Below, one piece after another: positions 40,951-49,316 of a stretch of 64,000 bases of DNA. The translations under genes were made by a program, and so were the position numbers. The stretch lies in contig NZ_BMUC01000011.1 of NCBI RefSeq assembly GCF_014649995.1, positions 1 to 64,000 of the forward strand, in the 5' to 3' direction. The notes beneath the pieces are model-generated. The model saw only the letters and a program-made list of their open reading frames with translations. It searched no databases and was not told the DNA's origin. How positions within the stretch are numbered: position 1 is the first letter of the stretch; the number at the start of each line of letters is the position of its first letter. This DNA comes from Streptomyces griseoflavus. GTDB taxonomy: Bacteria > Actinomycetota > Actinomycetes > Streptomycetales > Streptomycetaceae.

Positions 40951-42684
40951 CTACTCCCCGTCCGCCCCGCTCCTGGTGAACGGCAGCAGGAGCCGGGAGG
41001 GATGGGCGGCGTCACGGTAGATCTTGTGGGTGACCGGGCGGCCCACCGGCAGGTGGAAGGCGTCCGGCGGCAGCAGCGCGTTGTGCGCGTCGGCGAGCGG
41101 CTCGTTGTTGGAGAGCTCCACGACCAGCTTGTGGCCCGGCAGGAACGTCGCCGCGAACGGGTAGACGCGCAGGACGTACTCCTCGATCTTCCCCGGCTCG
41201 ACCGGCACCGCGCGGGTGTGCGGGTGGTAGGGGTCGCCCTCGGTGGTGCGCTCCTCGTCGAGCTCGCGGTGCGAGGCCTTGAGGTAGGCGGTGGTGATGA
41301 GCTGCCGCCTGCCGCCCGGCGCCTCGTCCCACATGCGCAGGATGAAGTTGGTGTCGGGCTGGTCGATCTGGGCGAAGAGGTGCGCCGCCCCCTGGCCGAT
41401 CATCTCGGTGGGCTCGGTGAACGGCTCGGTGCTCCAGCTGAGCGTCTCCACCTTGTCGGTGACCGTGAGCGGGGCCTGGTAGAAGCCGTCGGGAACGGCG
41501 TGCTCGGCACCCATGGGCTCGGGCTCGAAGGAGAGCTTGTGGCGCGGCCGGAGGTAGAGCGGCCGGTGCTCCACGTCCTTCGGCGGCCACTGCGCGCCGG
41601 TGACGTACCGGCGCGATCCCTCGACGTGGACGGTGACGGCGGGCTCGTCCATGACCCCGTTGTCGATGCCCTTGATCCAGTACTCGTACCAGCGGAACAT
41701 CTTGTCGTGCTCTTCGATGAAGGGGCGCGACTGCATGGGCGGGTAGGGGCCGATGTCCAGCTTCTTGGGGCCCTTGATCCGGTTGTAGAGCTCGATGGTG
41801 CCGTCCAGTGTCCAGCCTCGGCCCTGGTCGATCTGGAGCCAGACCGGGATGTCGATGGCCGGCGCGAGGGTGACCGGGTTGCGCTCCTCGTACCACTCGC
41901 CGTCGACCTCGTTCATCACGATGTCGAACCAGGCCTCGTGGTTCTTCGGGTAGTTCAGCACGTGGACCAGGTTGGGCCAGGCGGCCACGTCCGGGTCGTT
42001 CAGGCGTTCGGCGACCCGCTTCTTGATCTCCTCGGGCGAGTGGGTCTCCAGCATGCGGGACTTCACCCCGTCGGTGAACGCCCAGCCGGAGTCGCCGCCA
42101 CGGCCCTCACGGGCGGCGCGCGGCATGAACCACATGACGCCGCCGTGGTAGGTGGTCTCGTAGAAGTCGTAGTGGCCGCCGCTGACGAAGATCGCCTTGA
42201 GGCTCGGCGGCCGCTCGGCCGCCGCGAGCACCTGCATGGAACCGAAGTAGGAGATGCCGATCATGCCGACGTTGCCGTCGCACCACGGCTGCGCGGCGAC
42301 CCACTCGATGAAGTCGTACGCGTCCTGGCCGAGGGAGACGCCGCCGGCGTTGTAGTTGCCGATGTGCTCGCCCTCGGAGGCGCCGGAGCCGCGCAGGTCA
42401 CCGATGACGTGGACATAGCCCTCCTCGACCACGCGCGCGATGTCGCCGGCCTCGATGCAGCCGTCCCACATGGGGCTCGGGCGGCGCTGCGGCGGGGTCG
42501 TCAGGGCCAGTGCCTGGAGCTCCTTGCCGTACGGGCTGAGGGCCACCAGGGCCGGCCGCGGGGTGTCGTCCGCGCCGCTGTAGGCGTCGGCCGCCAGCGT
42601 GACTCCGTCGCGCATCGGCACCCGGAGGTCCTTGCGGACGGTGATCGGCCGCTCGCCCGCACGGATCGTATGAAGGTCAGTCAT
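40951..42684 (-). CDS. CocE/NonD-family alpha/beta hydrolase with altered triad
   Basis: A 577-aa protein of the X-Pro dipeptidyl-peptidase/cocaine-esterase family. It shows VPMRDGVTLAADAY, LRGSGASEG and the nucleophile elbow GMIGISYFGS with Ser145. The C-terminal part (about 340-560) is the jelly-roll domain of the family. In the positions of the catalytic Asp (normally GWYD) and His (normally GPWxH) it reads QGRGW and GPYPPM, so two of three triad residues appear lost. It may use other residues or be a binding protein. It is the last gene of a six-gene catabolic operon, 15 bases after the MBL gene. Confidence 0.88.
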   Translation of the reverse strand: MTDLHTIRAGERPITVRKDLRVPMRDGVTLAADAYSGADDTPRPALVALSPYGKELQALALTTPPQRRPSPMWDGCIEAGDIARVVEEGYVHVIGDLRGSGASEGEHIGNYNAGGVSLGQDAYDFIEWVAAQPWCDGNVGMIGISYFGSMQVLAAAERPPSLKAIFVSGGHYDFYETTYHGGVMWFMPRAAREGRGGDSGWAFTDGVKSRMLETHSPEEIKKRVAERLNDPDVAAWPNLVHVLNYPKNHEAWFDIVMNEVDGEWYEERNPVTLAPAIDIPVWLQIDQGRGWTLDGTIELYNRIKGPKKLDIGPYPPMQSRPFIEEHDKMFRWYEYWIKGIDNGVMDEPAVTVHVEGSRRYVTGAQWPPKDVEHRPLYLRPRHKLSFEPEPMGAEHAVPDGFYQAPLTVTDKVETLSWSTEPFTEPTEMIGQGAAHLFAQIDQPDTNFILRMWDEAPGGRRQLITTAYLKASHRELDEERTTEGDPYHPHTRAVPVEPGKIEEYVLRVYPFAATFLPGHKLVVELSNNEPLADAHNALLPPDAFHLPVGRPVTHKIYRDAAHPSRLLLPFTRSGADGE

Positions 42685-42699
42685 GGTGAAGCTCCTGTG

Positions 42700-43641
42700 C
42701 TACAGGTTCTGTTCGAGGTGCGTGCGGTAGCCGGCCATCGAGGTGAAGAACGGCGACGGCTCGAGAGTGGGATCGCCGGTGTAACCGAGCTCCTCGGCCG
42801 CGCGGGCGAACGGCGAGTACGGCGAGTCCGTCTCCCGCAGACCCGCCTCCAGGCATCCGCAGGCCGCCGTGGCGACACGGGCCTCGATGTCGAGGCTCTG
42901 GGTGATGGCCTCCTGGGCCTCCGCCTCGTCGAGTTCGACGCCGTACGGCGTCCCGTCGGCGCGCCGGTAGGGGTGCCCGAGATAGAGGTGCCGCGGACGG
43001 ACCTCGTCGCGCAGGTACCTCAGGCTCGCGCGGTAGGCGCCCGGGTCGGTGAAGCCGGGGAAGCCGTTGGCGGCCCCGTGGACCTGGACGGCGTCGCCGG
43101 TGAACACCGAACGCTGCCCGTCGACGACGTAGGCGACCGATCCGGGCGTGTGGCCCGGCACCGCGTGCACGGACACGGTGACGCCGCCTCCGAGGGACAG
43201 GGTCTCGCCGCCCCTGACCAGCAGGGACGGCTCCATCTCCCCGGAGATGACGGCCTGGGCGGCGGCCGTCACCTTCGCCTCGCCCTCCGGGTCGGCGAGG
43301 TAGCGGCCCCGGCCCGTGAGGTACTCCTCCACATGGGCCCGGCGCGAGCGGAGCATCGGCGCGTCGGCCTCGTGGACGACCACCCGGGCGCGCCGCCCGG
43401 TGAGCTCCCACAGGGCGTGCGCCCCGCCGACGTGGTCGATGTGGCCGTGGGTGAGCAGGATCCAGCGCACGTCCTCGATGCGGCGCCCGATCGCCTCGAG
43501 CGCGGGAGCCATGCCCTCGGCGGGCGAGGAGGCGATGCCGGTGTCGACGATCGCCGGTTCGGGCGCGTCGATGAAGAAGCTGTACAGACCGAACCGTCCC
43601 CACGGCGACACCAGGGGGTGGACGTCGACTGCCTGCGTCAT
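42700..43641 (-). CDS. Metallo-beta-lactamase-fold hydrolase
   Basis: A 313-aa hydrolase with the di-zinc motif LLTHGHIDHVGG (His65, His67, Asp69, His70). Later ligands are in VPGHTPGSVAYVV and FTGDAVQ, and YLGHPY closes the site. The C-terminal helical segment (about 235-313) is longer than in glyoxalase II and recalls lactonase or thioesterase branches. In this operon, opening of a lactone or cleavage of an ester or thioester is plausible. ATG 43641; 35 bases after the esterase gene. Confidence 0.91.
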   Translation of the reverse strand: MTQAVDVHPLVSPWGRFGLYSFFIDAPEPAIVDTGIASSPAEGMAPALEAIGRRIEDVRWILLTHGHIDHVGGAHALWELTGRRARVVVHEADAPMLRSRRAHVEEYLTGRGRYLADPEGEAKVTAAAQAVISGEMEPSLLVRGGETLSLGGGVTVSVHAVPGHTPGSVAYVVDGQRSVFTGDAVQVHGAANGFPGFTDPGAYRASLRYLRDEVRPRHLYLGHPYRRADGTPYGVELDEAEAQEAITQSLDIEARVATAACGCLEAGLRETDSPYSPFARAAEELGYTGDPTLEPSPFFTSMAGYRTHLEQNL

Positions 43642-43676
43642 GGTCCTCTTTCCGAACTCGTACCGGGCCGGCCGGG

Positions 43677-44600
43677 TCAGTGCCGGCCGAGGAAGTCGCG
43701 CGTCTCCCCGAAGACCCGGTGGTACTCCGGGATCCACGAGAAGTGCTGGACGAAGCCGTGGCCCGCGCCGTCGTAGCGGCTGACCGTCGTCTCCACTCCG
43801 GCCTCGCGCAGCCGCTCGCCGTACAGCTCGCCCTCGTCGCGCATCGGGTCGTACTGGGCGGTGACGACCAGCGCGGGCGGGAGCCCGGTGAGGTCGGCCC
43901 GCTTGACCGGCGACACCAGCGGGTCGGCGGGGTCGGCGCCGCTGTCGAGGTAGAAGGCGTTGAAGGGCTTCAGGCCCTCCGTCTCCAGGCCGTACCCCTT
44001 GGCGTTCTCCCGCAGGGAGGCGTAGCGCTCGACGTCGAAGTCCAGGTCGAGCGAGGGGTAGTAGAGGATCTGGTGGGTGATCCGGTCGAAGCCGTCGTCG
44101 TGCGCCCTGGCCGCGACGGCCGCGGCGAAGTTGCCGCCGGAGCTGTCGCCGGCGACGGCGAGGGTCCTGCCGTCCCAGCCCAGGCCCGCGTCCTCCTCGG
44201 CGGCCCAGCGCACGACGGCGTAGCAGTCGTCGAGGCCGGCCGGGAAGGCCGCCTCGGGGGCCAGGCGGTAGCCGACGGAGACGACCTTGAGTCCGGTCTC
44301 CTTCGCCAGCGAGCGCGCGACGTGGTCGTGGGTCTCCAGGCTGCCGAGGAAGAACGCCCCGCCGTGGAAGTAGACCAGTACGCCGTGGCGGTCGGCCTCG
44401 GCCGGGGTGTAGACGCGGACCGGTACGTCGCCGGCGGGCGTCTTCGCGGTGACGTCCTCGACGGCGTGCAGCGGCAGGCGCTTGTCGAGCGGGGGCACGT
44501 GCGCCTCGTCGGCGGCGCGCAGGGCGGCCGGGTCGAGCGGGCCGCCGTCCGGCGCGGGCAGGCCGGCGAGGAACTTCGCGATCTCGGGGTGCAGTGTCAT
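43677..44600 (-). CDS. HSL-family alpha/beta hydrolase (esterase)
   Basis: A 307-aa carboxylesterase of the hormone-sensitive-lipase group IV. The oxyanion motif is YFHGGAFF (about 77-84), the nucleophile elbow VAGDSSGGN has Ser153, the acid is in AQYDPMRDEGE and the His in YDGAGHGFVQ. The triad is complete, unlike that of the CocE-like protein in the same operon. It should hydrolyse short-chain or aromatic esters in the cytoplasm. The start at 44600 lies four bases from the monooxygenase stop. Confidence 0.95.
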   Translation of the reverse strand: MTLHPEIAKFLAGLPAPDGGPLDPAALRAADEAHVPPLDKRLPLHAVEDVTAKTPAGDVPVRVYTPAEADRHGVLVYFHGGAFFLGSLETHDHVARSLAKETGLKVVSVGYRLAPEAAFPAGLDDCYAVVRWAAEEDAGLGWDGRTLAVAGDSSGGNFAAAVAARAHDDGFDRITHQILYYPSLDLDFDVERYASLRENAKGYGLETEGLKPFNAFYLDSGADPADPLVSPVKRADLTGLPPALVVTAQYDPMRDEGELYGERLREAGVETTVSRYDGAGHGFVQHFSWIPEYHRVFGETRDFLGRH

Positions 44601-44604
44601 GGTG

Positions 44605-45720
44605 TCACTCCTGCGGGGCAGCGGCGGCGGGCTTCTGGCCGGGGAAGACCTCGTCGATCTCGTCCTCGCTCCAGCCCTGGCGCGAGATGCGCTGCAGTTC
44701 GTCGGTCACCGGCTTGCGGGTGGCCTGGTAGAGGGCGAGCGCCTCCTTCACGGAGCCGGCCCGGCGCAGGGCGTCGGCGAGCGCGCCGCCGTCCTCGATG
44801 GCCGAGTTGGCGCCCTGGCCCTGGTGGTGCAGCATCGAGTGGGCCGCGTCGCCCACGAGGACGACGGAGTCCGAGTGCCATGTGCCGACGGGGTCGATGT
44901 CGTACACGGCGCGGATGTTGACGGTGGCCATGTCGAGGTCGCGCGTGATGCTCACGAGGCGCTCGTCGAAGCCCTCCACCGTCTTCAGGAGGTCGTCCTT
45001 GGTGATTCGGGGCGTCCAGGTGCCGTCCGGACACAGGGCGGTGATGTCGAACGACACCTGGCCCCGGTGGCGCAGCGGCAGCAGGTAGACCTTGGTGCCC
45101 CGGCCGATGTACATGCGCAGGTTGTCGTCGTCGACCATGCCGTGGGCGGCGTCGAGGGGGATGACGGCGCGGTAGGCGTGCTCGCCGGCGAACACCGGGC
45201 CCTGGTCGCTGAACAGCTCGCGGCGCACGACCGACTTGATGCCGTCGGCTCCGACGACCAGGTCGGCCTCGACGGTGCTGCCGCCCGCGAAGGTGAGGAC
45301 GGAGCGGTCGCCCTTGTCCTCGATGCCCTCGAGCTTGTGACCGAGGTGGACCATGCCCGCGGGGAGGACGCCCATGAGGGCGTCGATGAAGTCGCCGCGG
45401 TGGATCAGGTGGGTGTGGGTCTGCTCGCCGTCGGCCGGCCACGCCTCCTTCATGATGGGGTCGCCGGTCGCGGTGAGGATCTCGAAGTACTCGCTCGGCG
45501 AGGTGACCTTCGCGATGGCGTCGAAGATCCCCCACTCGCGGAACCGGTTCATGGTCGCGGGACGCAGACCGATGCCGGCGCCGACCTCGCGGATCTGGTT
45601 GGCCTGCTCGTAGACGTCGACCCGGGCGCCGAGCAGGCTGAGGGCCTTGGCCGCCGCCGCGCCGCCGTAGCCCGCTCCGACGACGGCGATCTTCAGGTTC
45701 TTCAGCTCTGAGGACTGCAT
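44605..45720 (-). CDS. FAD-dependent aromatic monooxygenase (group A)
   Basis: A 371-aa single-component flavoprotein monooxygenase. The FAD Rossmann motif is KIAVVGAGYGGAAAAKAL, the DG motif is LVVGADGIKSVVR, and the GD motif is SVVLVGDAAHSMLHHQGQGA. It resembles salicylate or 6-hydroxynicotinate hydroxylases, which add an OH or remove a carboxyl group using NAD(P)H. It lies in the upper-pathway operon, apart from the 3-hydroxybenzoate hydroxylase at 54641, so it probably acts on an earlier aromatic intermediate. 13 bases after the PTE-family gene. Confidence 0.92.
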   Translation of the reverse strand: MQSSELKNLKIAVVGAGYGGAAAAKALSLLGARVDVYEQANQIREVGAGIGLRPATMNRFREWGIFDAIAKVTSPSEYFEILTATGDPIMKEAWPADGEQTHTHLIHRGDFIDALMGVLPAGMVHLGHKLEGIEDKGDRSVLTFAGGSTVEADLVVGADGIKSVVRRELFSDQGPVFAGEHAYRAVIPLDAAHGMVDDDNLRMYIGRGTKVYLLPLRHRGQVSFDITALCPDGTWTPRITKDDLLKTVEGFDERLVSITRDLDMATVNIRAVYDIDPVGTWHSDSVVLVGDAAHSMLHHQGQGANSAIEDGGALADALRRAGSVKEALALYQATRKPVTDELQRISRQGWSEDEIDEVFPGQKPAAAAPQE

Positions 45721-45733
45721 GGAGGTTCTCTCT

Positions 45734-46690
45734 CTACTTCTGAAGGGTGAGGAAGTCGGCCGGGTTGTCGACGAAGATCGTCTTGATGGCGGCGTCGTCG
45801 AGACCCGCGGCGCGGAGGTCCGGGATGAGGTCCTCGAAGATGTAGTTGACGGTGTGGCCCTTGACGCCCGGCCAGCCGAGCGGGCTGCAGTTGGCGTCGG
45901 CGGAGGCGAGCACCTGCTTCAGCCGCCGGCCGCCGTCGATGAACCGCAGGAAGTGGTCGAGGCGCTCCTTGCGGGGGCGGGCCCAGAACGGCGGGTCGGG
46001 CAGCTCGGTCTCGTAGCCGAAGGTGTCGAAGCCGATGCGGCCGCCCTTCTCGGCGATCCACACGTCGCGCGTCTTGTCGGCGTTCACTCCGTCGTCGACG
46101 TGCCCGAAGAGGACGCGGTCCAGCGGCAGGCCCTCTTCGTCGAAGATCGAGATCGCGTTCTCGGCGTCGATGGCCAGGTGGGTGAGCAGCGGCGCGCCGG
46201 TGGTGAGCGAGGCGCGGGCGGCGGCGCGGTAGATGCGCTTGTCCAGGTCCGTCATGCGGCCGCCGCGGCTGACGCCGACCTTGATGACGCCGGCGAGGCT
46301 GCCGGTGTCGCCGATGCCGACGGTGATCTCGTGGACGAACTGCCGCATGAGGTAGTCCACGCCGGCGTTCGCGAAGTGCGGCAGGGCGGTGTCGCCTCCG
46401 ACGAAGCCGGTGCAGGCGACGATGTGCACGCCGGTCTTCGCGGACAGCGACTTGTAGTGGTCGACGTCACGGCCGTTGCAGATGCCGGTCGCGTCCACGA
46501 AGGTGCCGCCGCCGTACTCGTGGAAGGCGCGCAGCTTCGGGACGGTCTCCTCGTACCGCTGCTCGGGGGTCTTCCACCACGTGGTGTCCAGTTCGGAGCC
46601 GGGCATGCCGTACCCGATGTGCTCGTGGACGGCCACGAGTCCCAGCTCCTCGGCCGGGACCGGCCCCAGGACCGTGTTCACTCTCGACAC
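45734..46690 (-). CDS. Phosphotriesterase-family metal-dependent hydrolase (lactonase-like)
   Basis: A 318-aa TIM-barrel amidohydrolase of the PTE family. All metal ligands are in place: VHEHIGYG (His22, His24), the carbamylated Lys in GVIKVGVS, His in LLTHLAI, His in LFGHVDD and Asp in ASADANC. Family members hydrolyse lactones, homoserine lactones or phosphotriesters. GTG 46690 is preferred because AAAGGTG is six bases away; GTG 46699 lies directly on that site. The paralogous gene just upstream (48 bases) encodes a similar protein with the metal site destroyed. Confidence 0.92.
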   Translation of the reverse strand: MSRVNTVLGPVPAEELGLVAVHEHIGYGMPGSELDTTWWKTPEQRYEETVPKLRAFHEYGGGTFVDATGICNGRDVDHYKSLSAKTGVHIVACTGFVGGDTALPHFANAGVDYLMRQFVHEITVGIGDTGSLAGVIKVGVSRGGRMTDLDKRIYRAAARASLTTGAPLLTHLAIDAENAISIFDEEGLPLDRVLFGHVDDGVNADKTRDVWIAEKGGRIGFDTFGYETELPDPPFWARPRKERLDHFLRFIDGGRRLKQVLASADANCSPLGWPGVKGHTVNYIFEDLIPDLRAAGLDDAAIKTIFVDNPADFLTLQK

Positions 46691-46738
46691 AACACTCACC
46701 TTTGAGTAGAGACTTGACGGTGGTCGGTGCCGGTGCGC

Positions 46739-47713
46739 TCAGCGCACCGACAGCAGGTCGCGCGGGTTCTCCACGAGAATCCGCCGCGCGTCCTCGTCGC
46801 TGAGACCCTGTGTCTTCAGGAGCGGGACGAAGGTGGTCAGGACGTAGCTGTAGGGCAGGTCGTTGCCGGTGTGGCCCTTCGCCACGCCGGTCGCGCCGGC
46901 CGACAGCAGGATCCGGCCGGCGAAGCCGGCCCCGACGAGGCCGGCGACCAGGTCGGCTCGCTCGGCGTCGGTGAGGTGGGTGTCGTCCTCGGTGCCCACG
47001 TGGTCCAGGGCGACGTAGGCGCCGCGGCGGGCGACCTCCAGGGGCGCGCCGGCGGCGACGGCGTCCTTGCGGTCGAGTCCGCCGACGACCACGCGGTCGG
47101 CGGGCAGCTTCTCGTCGAGGACGACGTCGAGGTCGTGGAGGGCGTCCCTGCCGTACCGGACGGAGACCGCCACGCCGGTGTTCAGAGCGGTCCGGGCCGC
47201 ACCCCGGAACAGGCTCTCGTCGGTCGCGGTCATGCCCTCGCGGGTCGCGGCGGTGGCCACCAGGCCCGCCGCGCCGCGACGCTCGACCCGCGGGACCACC
47301 ATGCCCTCGGTGACCTCCTTGGTGAAGAGGTCGGCGAACTTCTCCGCCGGCCACGGGGTGGGCGGGTTGGTCTGCGGGGTGAGGAAGTACCCGCCGAGGA
47401 GTTCCTCCGGTCCCTGGCCCGTCGAGGCGACGATGTGCACACCGGTCGTCCGGGCGAGGGTCTCGTAGAGCGGGACGTCGCGGCCGTGGAACATGCCGGT
47501 GCTGTCGACGATCGTGCCGCCGCCGTGGGAGCGGAAGTCCCTGAGCTTCGCGGCGAGGGTCTCGAAGACCTCCGCGCGGTCGATGCGGATGTCGTGGGCG
47601 TGCTCGGCGCCCGGCACCACCGACAGCAACGCCTCGTGGACCGAGACGACGCCCAGTTCGTCCGCCGGCACGGGGCCGAGGACGGTGTTCACGGTGCTGC
47701 TCTTGACGCTCAT
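46739..47713 (-). CDS. Phosphotriesterase-family paralogue lacking the metal site
   Basis: A 324-aa protein clearly related to its downstream neighbour. Both begin with VNTVLGPVPA(D/E)ELG and share DLxxHGGGT(I/F)VD-like, GRDV and GVHIVA(S/C)TG segments. The catalytic positions are changed: HxH became VHEALL (second His lost), the Lys segment became AAGLVATAA, the first barrel His became VSVRYGRD, the second became VVGGLDRKD, and the metal Asp became LLSAGATG. The frame is intact with normal codon use, so it is not a decaying gene. It may be a regulatory or structural partner of the active paralogue. First gene of the six-gene operon; ATG 47713. Confidence 0.88.
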   Translation of the reverse strand: MSVKSSTVNTVLGPVPADELGVVSVHEALLSVVPGAEHAHDIRIDRAEVFETLAAKLRDFRSHGGGTIVDSTGMFHGRDVPLYETLARTTGVHIVASTGQGPEELLGGYFLTPQTNPPTPWPAEKFADLFTKEVTEGMVVPRVERRGAAGLVATAATREGMTATDESLFRGAARTALNTGVAVSVRYGRDALHDLDVVLDEKLPADRVVVGGLDRKDAVAAGAPLEVARRGAYVALDHVGTEDDTHLTDAERADLVAGLVGAGFAGRILLSAGATGVAKGHTGNDLPYSYVLTTFVPLLKTQGLSDEDARRILVENPRDLLSVR

Positions 47714-47784
47714 GCCTGCCTCACGTCTTCCGGTGCGGGGTGCGCGCTGCACGCCCTGTGGGTGCCGTCACGGTAGCCATTCGC

Positions 47785-47799
47785 TTTACATGCCGTCAA
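47785..47799. promoter_or_regulatory. Catabolic-island motif, copy 1 (upstream of the six-gene operon)
   Basis: On the minus strand the region reads TTGACGGCATGTAAAGCGAA, almost the same as TTGACGTGACGTAAAGCGAA at 59455. It lies 72 bases upstream of the operon start, in the AT-richest gap of the island. Confidence 0.6.
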
Positions 47800-47906
47800 T
47801 GAAACGAACACCACGAAAAAACAAAGGTGCAGGGGTTGCGCGAACGGCTCATGACCCCTTTCACCCCCGCTCCGCGAGTCGTCACATGCACGCCGTGCAT
47901 GAAGGA

Positions 47907-47917
47907 GCATGTAAAGC
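47907..47917. promoter_or_regulatory. Catabolic-island motif, copy 2 (upstream of P450)
   Basis: GCATGTAAAGC is a half-site of the same motif, 42 bases upstream of the P450 start. The divergent gap 47714-47958 thus has one site facing each operon. Confidence 0.5.
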
Positions 47918-47958
47918 ATTCATTTGTTCGATGAGGGGTCCAGGTCTTCACTGAGGGC

Positions 47959-49131
47959 ATGCGTACTCCTCCCACCTCCGACGTCGACCTCTTCGCCGAC
48001 GACGTCGTGCTCGACCCGTACCCCGTCTACGCCGAACTGCGGGAACGGGGCCCCGTCGTCCACCTCCCGCACAACGACGTCTACGCGCTGACGCGGTACG
48101 ACGTGGTCCGTGACGCCCTCGCGGACTGGGAGTCGTTCTCGTCGGCCTCGATCGCGTTCAATCCGATGGCCAACGAGGCGCTCACCGGAACGTCGCTCGC
48201 CTCCGACCCGCCCGTGCACACCCGGTTGCGCGCCACGCTCACGGAGAACCTCTCCCCGCGTGCGCTGCGCGGTCTCAAGGCCGGCATCGACGCGAAGGCC
48301 GACGCGCTCGTCGCCGGGCTCGTCGAGAAGGGCTCGTTCGAGGCCATCGACGCCCTCGCCCGGGCCTTCCCGCTGGAGGTCGTCGCGGACCTGATCGGCT
48401 TCACGGGCCACGTGCGCGACAACATGCTGCGCTGGGGACAGGCCGCCATGCAGGTCCTCGGCCCGATGAACCAGCGCACCGCCGAGAACTTCCCCGTCGC
48501 CGGGGAGCTCTACGCCTGGTGCTCGCAGGTCACGGCCGCGGACCTGGCCGAAGGTTCCGTGGGCCGCGGCATCTTCGACGCCGAGGCGCGCGGCGCCGTC
48601 CCGGCGAACACGGCCGGCCACATCATCCACCAGTACCTGGGTGCCGGCGTCGACACCACCATCGCGGCGATCGGCAACATCGTCGCCCTCTTCGCCCGCC
48701 ACCCCGACCAGCTCGCCCTGGTCCGCGCCGACCCCGCGCTGGTGCCGGCGGCGTTCAACGAGGTGCTGCGCTTCTGGCCGCCCATCAACGCCTGGGGCCG
48801 GCGCGCGACGAGGGACGTCGAGGTCGACGGGACCCTCATCCCGGCGGGCTCCCAGGTGGCCGTGCTGCTCGGCGCCGGCAACCGCGACCCGCGGCACTAC
48901 GACGACCCCGATTCCTTCCTCGTCGCGCGCAACCCGGTCGACCACCTGTCGTTCGGCTACGGCCCCCACGGCTGTGCCGGCCAGGGACTCGCCCGCCTGG
49001 AGGCGCACGCCGTGATCGAGGCGCTGTCCCGGCGCGTCGAGCGCCTCGTCACCGCACCCGAGGTCCGCGTCCCCGGCAACACCACCCGGAGCATCGAAGA
49101 GCTCCCCGTCCTGGAGGTGATCCCCGCATGA
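47959..49131 (+). CDS. Cytochrome P450
   Basis: A 390-aa class I bacterial P450. The I-helix oxygen-binding motif is YLGAGVDTTIAA, the ExxR is NEVLRFW, and the haem loop FGYGPHGCAGQGLAR has the ligand Cys339. It inserts oxygen into a hydrophobic substrate using electrons from the ferredoxin and reductase encoded next. It overlaps the ferredoxin gene by four bases (ATGA). It is divergent from the hydrolase operon and is the likely first oxidation step of the island. Confidence 0.96.
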   Translation: MRTPPTSDVDLFADDVVLDPYPVYAELRERGPVVHLPHNDVYALTRYDVVRDALADWESFSSASIAFNPMANEALTGTSLASDPPVHTRLRATLTENLSPRALRGLKAGIDAKADALVAGLVEKGSFEAIDALARAFPLEVVADLIGFTGHVRDNMLRWGQAAMQVLGPMNQRTAENFPVAGELYAWCSQVTAADLAEGSVGRGIFDAEARGAVPANTAGHIIHQYLGAGVDTTIAAIGNIVALFARHPDQLALVRADPALVPAAFNEVLRFWPPINAWGRRATRDVEVDGTLIPAGSQVAVLLGAGNRDPRHYDDPDSFLVARNPVDHLSFGYGPHGCAGQGLARLEAHAVIEALSRRVERLVTAPEVRVPGNTTRSIEELPVLEVIPA

Positions 49132-49316
49132 GGATCGTTCTCGACCGCCCCCGCTGCGAGGGCCACGGCCTGTGCGAGGAGGCCGCGCCGCAGCTCATGC
49201 ACCTCGACGACGAGGGCGAACTGGTGCTGGACCGCGAGGAGGTCGACGGCGCCGACGCCGCCCTGGCGAACGCCGCCGCCCGTGTGTGCCCGGTCGCCGC
49301 CCTGAGGGTCGAATGA
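49128..49316 (+). CDS. P450-associated [3Fe-4S]-type ferredoxin
   Basis: A 62-aa electron carrier. The cluster motif is RCEGHGLCEEAAP, then RVCPVAAL. The middle ligand position of the CxxCxxC pattern is His, the signature of single-cluster ferredoxins dedicated to P450s. It passes electrons from the reductase (next gene) to the P450 (previous gene). Four-base overlaps on both sides show tight coupling. Confidence 0.93.
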   Translation: MRIVLDRPRCEGHGLCEEAAPQLMHLDDEGELVLDREEVDGADAALANAAARVCPVAALRVE

